10,443 nucleotides of DNA from an uncultured bacterium (GTDB lineage: Bacteria; Bacillota; Clostridia; Oscillospirales; Oscillospiraceae). Made by a program: the position numbers and the translations under genes. Below are positions 6,983-10,443 of the stretch, one piece after another; the stretch's first letter is position 1, and every line of letters starts with the position of its first letter. The stretch spans positions 1 through 10,443 of the forward strand of contig CAJMLC010000058.1 of NCBI GenBank assembly GCA_905214155.1, written 5' to 3'. The notes beneath the pieces were generated by a model, which had not been told where the DNA came from, ran no database searches, and saw nothing but the letters and a program-made list of their open reading frames with translations.

Positions 6983-8716
6983 TTATGGTTCGCGCACGGT
7001 GCCGCCCTCAATGCGGACGATCCCGTGCTCGGCGATCAATCCGTCCGCGCCGCCCGGCACGACGACCTCACCGCCCGTGATCGTGATGTCCCCGCTGCCG
7101 AGCCAGAGCCCCTCGCCGAAGACCACCGTTCCGCCCTCGATGATCACGCTTCCTTCGTCCAGATTGCAGGGCCCTTCAAAGGACACGGTGCCACCCGAGA
7201 CGGCCATTGCCGCGTTCTGCATCCACGTCTCGCCCGTGCAGGTGAAGCTGCCGTCCGAGACTTCGAATGTGCCCGCCTCGCCGGTGTTGCCCCCCATGCT
7301 GAAGCCGCCCGTCGTGACCGATGCGCCGCGCAGCACAAACGCCGGATGGTGGATGCCGCCCCAGCCCCAGAGGTTGAGGTTCCCGGCAGAAAGGGCTCCG
7401 TCGCCCTCGACGAGCAGTCCCGTGCCGCCCACTTCGCCGGAGACGGTGCTTTCGCCAGCAAGGCGCAGCCAGAGCGCACCCCACGGCAGCAGCTCCTCCG
7501 CCGTCACATTCTCCATTGTGAGCGTCCCGGCGAACCATCCGCCGCCCGCGTCGGCCAGCGTCAGCGCGTCCCAGGTCATGCCCTCCTGCGCACCGCTCCA
7601 ATCCTCGCTGTACGTCGTCTGGAAATACCAGCTCACGGCTTCCTCGCCGCCGAGCACGCTGGCCCCATCGCCGCGGATCTCCGCGGCGGACACGTCCTGC
7701 GCGGCGAGCACGCCTGCGCCCGCCTCCACGACTGTGCCCTCGTTCAGCGGCCCGGCCAGATACGCCTCGCCGCCCGAGAGGACGAAGGTCATCTCGTAGT
7801 CGCTCGGCCAGTCGAGCAGGAGCACGCCGCCCCGGCACGTCACCGTGATGGGGTTGAATGTCGAGATGCTCCGCGCGGTCATGACGCCGCCCGCGATCAG
7901 TATGTCGCCGTTGCGCCAGCGCAGCAGATCGGTGCGCAGCGTTCCGTTCAGAACGGCAGCCGTCAGCCCACAGCCTTCGTTCGGCTGCGCGAGGAAATTC
8001 TCACAGCAGACGTCCACGTCCCCGTCCACGATCACCGCCGGGACCGGGAGCGTCCCGCCGCCGCACTCGAGGCCCGCGGTGTTTTCAAACCGCAGCGAGC
8101 CCTCGCCCGTGATCAGCACGCAGTCGAAGCCCTCAAAGCAGGAATAATCCTCGCCGCCGCCGTCGACATAGCAGTCGCCGGAGACATTCAGCCGCAGCAC
8201 GCCGCCGAACGGCGACGCCACATTCGGCATCATCCCGTCCGTCACGTCGATCGTCAGCGCGTGATAGGCCTCGCCCTCCCAGCTCAGCTGCCCGGAGGAA
8301 CCCTCCTGCCGCACCGCGTCCGAGAGGCTCTCGAGGAAGTCGCCCTGCTGTGTCCGGTCGAGCGCAAGATCGTTGTAGGTGCCGTCCGTCTTCCGGACGG
8401 AGTAGCCCTCGCCAAAGCGGACGCCGTCGTCCGCCCGCGCCGCGAGCGGCACATCGAAGCCCAGCCGTTCCGTCGCGCCGCCGGTCTCCCGCGCGTCGTA
8501 CCAGAGCATACATGCCTCCGGCAGCGTCTCCGCCGGGGCCTCGATCTCGGCGTCGTCAGTCCCGGCCGTATCCGCGGGCGCGGCATCCGGCTGCGCTGCT
8601 TCGCTGCTCGCATCCGGCACATCTGGCTGTACGGCATCGGTGTTCGTCTCTGCGCCGCAGCCGCTGAGCAGCAGGGCAAAGCAGAACAGCATGGCCCAGA
8701 AATATCGGTATTTCAT
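6983..8716 (-). CDS. Unrecognised lipoprotein with predicted beta-helix repeats
   Basis: I do not recognise a named family. The 577-residue product starts with a lipoprotein signal peptide: K2/R4, a hydrophobic stretch at 6-17 and lipobox LLSGC with lipidated C20, so it should be anchored outside the membrane. An Ala/Asp/Glu/Pro linker (about 21-68) follows. From about 150 to the end there are many short Gly-rich strand-turn units such as VSGGTVSFEG, IIEGGTVVFG and ITGGEVVVPGG, typical of right-handed beta-helix or carbohydrate-binding surface proteins. It is very acidic, has only two lysines (K2, K109) and eleven cysteines besides C12 and C20. AGGAGG at 8725-8730 precedes the ATG, which overlaps the tmcAL stop by 4 bp, so it is coupled to that gene. 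A terminator lies 22 bp after the stop. Binding of a polysaccharide is possible but only inferred. Confidence 0.85.
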   Translation of the reverse strand: MKYRYFWAMLFCFALLLSGCGAETNTDAVQPDVPDASSEAAQPDAAPADTAGTDDAEIEAPAETLPEACMLWYDARETGGATERLGFDVPLAARADDGVRFGEGYSVRKTDGTYNDLALDRTQQGDFLESLSDAVRQEGSSGQLSWEGEAYHALTIDVTDGMMPNVASPFGGVLRLNVSGDCYVDGGGEDYSCFEGFDCVLITGEGSLRFENTAGLECGGGTLPVPAVIVDGDVDVCCENFLAQPNEGCGLTAAVLNGTLRTDLLRWRNGDILIAGGVMTARSISTFNPITVTCRGGVLLLDWPSDYEMTFVLSGGEAYLAGPLNEGTVVEAGAGVLAAQDVSAAEIRGDGASVLGGEEAVSWYFQTTYSEDWSGAQEGMTWDALTLADAGGGWFAGTLTMENVTAEELLPWGALWLRLAGESTVSGEVGGTGLLVEGDGALSAGNLNLWGWGGIHHPAFVLRGASVTTGGFSMGGNTGEAGTFEVSDGSFTCTGETWMQNAAMAVSGGTVSFEGPCNLDEGSVIIEGGTVVFGEGLWLGSGDITITGGEVVVPGGADGLIAEHGIVRIEGGTVREP

Positions 8717-9879
8717 TCCGCGTTCCTCCTTACATAGATGCGCTCATCCCGGAGCCGCGATGGCGGCGCACACACAGCGCCCTCGCCGAACAGACCGTAG
8801 AGGCCCGCCGCGCGAAGCTCCAGCGCAAAATAGTCTTTGCCTTCCGGCGTTTGCCCCGCATTGATGACCGGAATGGTTTCCAGATCCCGCATCTCCCGCA
8901 GCACGCGCCGCCCGGCGCCGTCCATCGCCAGCGCCCGCACGTAGGGGATCGCCTGTCTCAGGCCGTCCTCCGTCAGGCCAAGCGCCGCGCAGAGCAGCAG
9001 CCGCCGCACCCGCGTCATCGGGTAACGTCTTGATTTTACCATGCTTTCAAGTTCCTGTAAAGTCCCGCAGCACTGCGCCGCCCGCATCGCGAGGCTCCAG
9101 AGCCCCTCGGAGCCGTGCGCCGCGACCGACCAGTCCTCCGGCGTCATGCCGCGCAGCCGCGCGAGCATCGCCCGCTCGCCGCACTGCGGAAAATGCCGCT
9201 CCGCGTCCGCATACCGCTGCGCGGCGGCCTCCGGCACGAAGGGGGAGACATCGCCGTCCGCTTCCAGCACGCTCCGCAGCGACGAGGCCGACGGGGCCTC
9301 CGCGTCGGGCACGGGCGCGTGATAGTCGCCCGCGCGGTGCAGCGCGGCGGGCTGGATGCGCCGCCCCAGCGCGGCCTTGCAGTATTCCAGACCCAGAATA
9401 TTGTTCGGTGTTTTCAGAAACTCGGAAGATAAGCCCAAGCCCTTTGCGGCGGCTTCCCGCGCGGCGGGGTAGCTCTGCCCGCTGGCCAGCGCGGCGCGCA
9501 GCGCCGCATCATATTCCGGCGTGTCCATCGCCGCCGCGAGGCGCAGAAAGTCTTTCGTCTCGCCGCTTTCGCTGCCGAACGCCAGCGTCTCCACGCCCAG
9601 CGCGTCCAATATTTCCACGCCGCAGCGCGCGAATCCCTCCGCCGAGCGCAGCGCGCCCGTCACCGGCAGCTCCAGCACGAGGCTTGCCCCGCAGTCCACC
9701 GCTGCGCTCGCCCGCACCAGCTTGTCGAACACGGCGCATGCGCCGCGCTGCACAAAATTCCCGCTCATCAGGCAGACGATCGCGGCGTCTTCGCCGAACA
9801 GCGTCTGGATCTGCCGAAACTGCGTCAGATGCCCGCGATGAAACGGATTGTATTCACAGATCACGCCGACCGTTCTCAA
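8713..9879 (-). CDS. tmcAL: tRNA(Met) cytidine acetate ligase
   Basis: This 388-residue protein matches TmcAL (formerly YlbM), which activates acetate with ATP to acetyl-AMP and transfers the acetyl group to the wobble cytidine (ac4C34) of elongator tRNA-Met. The N-terminus MRTVGVICEYNPFHRGHLTQ carries the nucleotidyltransferase HxGH motif (H14-H17), followed by CLMSGNFVQRG (36-46) and FGSESG (101-106). Near the C-terminal third, KSRRYPMTRVRRLLL is the conserved basic segment thought to help bind tRNA. Length is typical. The start is TTG at 9877-9879: an in-frame TAA lies two codons upstream (9883-9885), GGAG is 8 bp away, and the TTG start gives the exact family N-terminus. The stop overlaps the lipoprotein start. 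The gene is divergent from ackA, whose enzyme handles TmcAL's substrate acetate. Confidence 0.94.
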   Translation of the reverse strand: MRTVGVICEYNPFHRGHLTQFRQIQTLFGEDAAIVCLMSGNFVQRGACAVFDKLVRASAAVDCGASLVLELPVTGALRSAEGFARCGVEILDALGVETLAFGSESGETKDFLRLAAAMDTPEYDAALRAALASGQSYPAAREAAAKGLGLSSEFLKTPNNILGLEYCKAALGRRIQPAALHRAGDYHAPVPDAEAPSASSLRSVLEADGDVSPFVPEAAAQRYADAERHFPQCGERAMLARLRGMTPEDWSVAAHGSEGLWSLAMRAAQCCGTLQELESMVKSRRYPMTRVRRLLLCAALGLTEDGLRQAIPYVRALAMDGAGRRVLREMRDLETIPVINAGQTPEGKDYFALELRAAGLYGLFGEGAVCAPPSRLRDERIYVRRNAE

Positions 9880-9887
9880 AATTTACG

Positions 9888-9891
9888 CTCC
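9888..9891 (-). promoter_or_regulatory. Ribosome binding site for the TTG start of tmcAL
   Basis: On the minus strand GGAG (CTCC on plus) sits 8 bp before the TTG at 9877-9879. The in-frame TAA at 9883-9885 lies between this site and the TTG, so no longer ATG- or GTG-started protein is possible. I saw no convincing sigma-A promoter for tmcAL in the shared 131-bp divergent region. A TATCAT on the minus strand overlaps the ackA -10, but its best -35 (TAGAAT) is poor. Confidence 0.7.
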
Positions 9892-9917
9892 AATCGATAA
9901 AATTTTCCGAAAAACAC

Positions 9918-9946
9918 TTGTTTCCGTGCCCGGATTGTTGTATGAT
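9918..9946 (+). promoter_or_regulatory. Sigma-A promoter of ackA
   Basis: TTGTTT at 9918-9923 and TATGAT at 9941-9946 are separated by the ideal 17 bp, each matching the consensus hexamer well (four and five of six). The inferred start near 9953 gives a leader of about 58 nt that contains the small hairpin at 9963-9979. The promoter lies in the divergent tmcAL-ackA region, so the two genes could be co-regulated. Confidence 0.7.
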
Positions 9947-9962
9947 AAGTTCCAGTTGTAGT

Positions 9963-9979
9963 CATTCTAGCATAGAATG
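9963..9979. repeat. Perfect inverted repeat in the ackA leader
   Basis: CATTCTA (9963-9969) and TAGAATG (9973-9979) are perfect inverted copies around a 3-base centre, about 10 bp past the inferred ackA transcription start and before an A-rich stretch. It could be a repressor operator or a 5' hairpin stabilising the mRNA; the sequence alone does not distinguish these. No T tract follows, so it is not a terminator on the plus strand. Confidence 0.55.
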
Positions 9980-10010
9980 AGAAAAAAAGAAACACAGGAG
10001 ATTAGAGAGT

Positions 10011-10443
10011 ATGAATATTCTGGTCATCAATGCCGGCAGCTCCAGCCTGAAGTATCAGCTGATGGATCCCGATACCGGCGTCGTCACCGCGAAGGGCCTC
10101 TGCGAGCGCATCGGTCTGGACGGCCGTCTGAACCACAAGGTCATCGCCACGGGCAAGAAGCTTGAAAAGGACATCCCGATGCCTACGCATAAGGAAGCCA
10201 TCGAGTCTGTCATGGACATTCTGGTCGATGCGGAATATGGCGTTATCAAGTCCGTCGACGAGATCGACGCGGTCGGCCATCGCGTGCTCCACGGCGGCGA
10301 CAAGTTCGTCGAGAGCTGCATCGTCACCGAAGCCTGCAAGGAGACCATCCGCGAGTGCATCCCCCTCGGCCCGCTCCACAACCCCGCCAACCTCATGGGC
10401 ATCGAGGCCTGCGAGAAGGCCATGCCGGGCAAGCCCCAGGTCG
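10011..10443 (+). CDS. ackA: Acetate kinase, N-terminal part
   Basis: The frame from 10011 to the window end encodes the first 144 residues of acetate kinase, which interconverts acetyl phosphate plus ADP with acetate plus ATP, the energy-yielding last step of acetate fermentation. The N-terminus MNILVINAGSSSLKYQL holds the phosphate-binding N7 and the NAGSSS motif of the ASKHA fold. R91 in GHRVLHGG and H123 in PLGPLHNPANL match catalytic residues known from the Methanosarcina enzyme, even in number. AGGAG at 9996-10000 lies 10 bp before the ATG, slightly far but the best site. The remainder of the usual roughly 400 residues is outside the window. It is divergent from tmcAL; pta is not in view. 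Confidence 0.96.
   Translation, partial: MNILVINAGSSSLKYQLMDPDTGVVTAKGLCERIGLDGRLNHKVIATGKKLEKDIPMPTHKEAIESVMDILVDAEYGVIKSVDEIDAVGHRVLHGGDKFVESCIVTEACKETIRECIPLGPLHNPANLMGIEACEKAMPGKPQV

Noticed and set aside
6863..8737. A 624-codon open frame on the plus strand, opposite the lipoprotein gene
   Set aside because: Its start lies in the SRP RNA, it has no ribosome binding site, and its Ala/Arg/His-rich translation shows no domain. The minus-strand frame has a signal peptide, lipobox, ribosome binding site and regular repeats; the plus frame is a shadow of GC-rich coding.
9030..9980. A 316-codon Arg/Pro/Ser-rich open frame on the plus strand opposite tmcAL
   Set aside because: Low-complexity composition typical of antisense frames in GC-rich genes, no ribosome binding site, and complete overlap with a clear tmcAL.

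Overview
This GC-rich window, with coding regions strongly biased to G/C at third codon positions, looks like a chromosomal core region of a Gram-positive, Firmicutes-type bacterium. The best guess is a high-GC member of the Clostridia (Oscillospirales/Ruminococcaceae-like). Support comes from the dgt-dnaG-rpoD order, a compact primary sigma factor without a large non-conserved insert, a large SRP RNA with Alu and S domains as in Bacillus/Clostridium, TmcAL instead of TmcA, and strong GGAGG ribosome binding sites. The taxonomy is inference; no database was consulted.

Layout. The 3' end of rpmE (ribosomal protein bL31) and its intrinsic terminator open the window. Then come hflX (ribosome-splitting GTPase) and a YigZ/IMPACT gene, overlapping by 4 bp. 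After a short AT-rich gap with a possible extended -10 promoter lies the macromolecular-synthesis group dgt (dNTP triphosphohydrolase), dnaG (primase) and rpoD (primary sigma factor). dnaG and rpoD are 3 bp apart, but dgt and dnaG are separated by a roughly 115-bp palindromic repeat element. acpP (acyl carrier protein) has its own clear promoter and is followed within about 15 bp by the SRP RNA gene (ffs).

A 30-bp perfect palindrome then separates ffs from a convergent minus-strand pair: tmcAL (tRNA-Met cytidine acetate ligase, TTG start) and, overlapping it by 4 bp, an unrecognised 577-aa lipoprotein that looks like a beta-helix surface protein. Divergent from tmcAL is ackA (acetate kinase), cut by the window end, with a good promoter and a small hairpin in its leader.

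How the parts relate. Most genes serve core information processing: ribosome rescue, dNTP control, primer synthesis, transcription, protein targeting and tRNA modification. tmcAL and ackA share acetate: TmcAL consumes acetate and ATP to acetylate tRNA, while acetate kinase interconverts acetate and acetyl phosphate.

I see no defence system, CRISPR array, phage gene or transposase. The least explained items are the lipoprotein coupled to tmcAL, the palindromic element inside the dgt-dnaG interval, and the UUCG hairpin that competes with the terminal helix of the SRP RNA.
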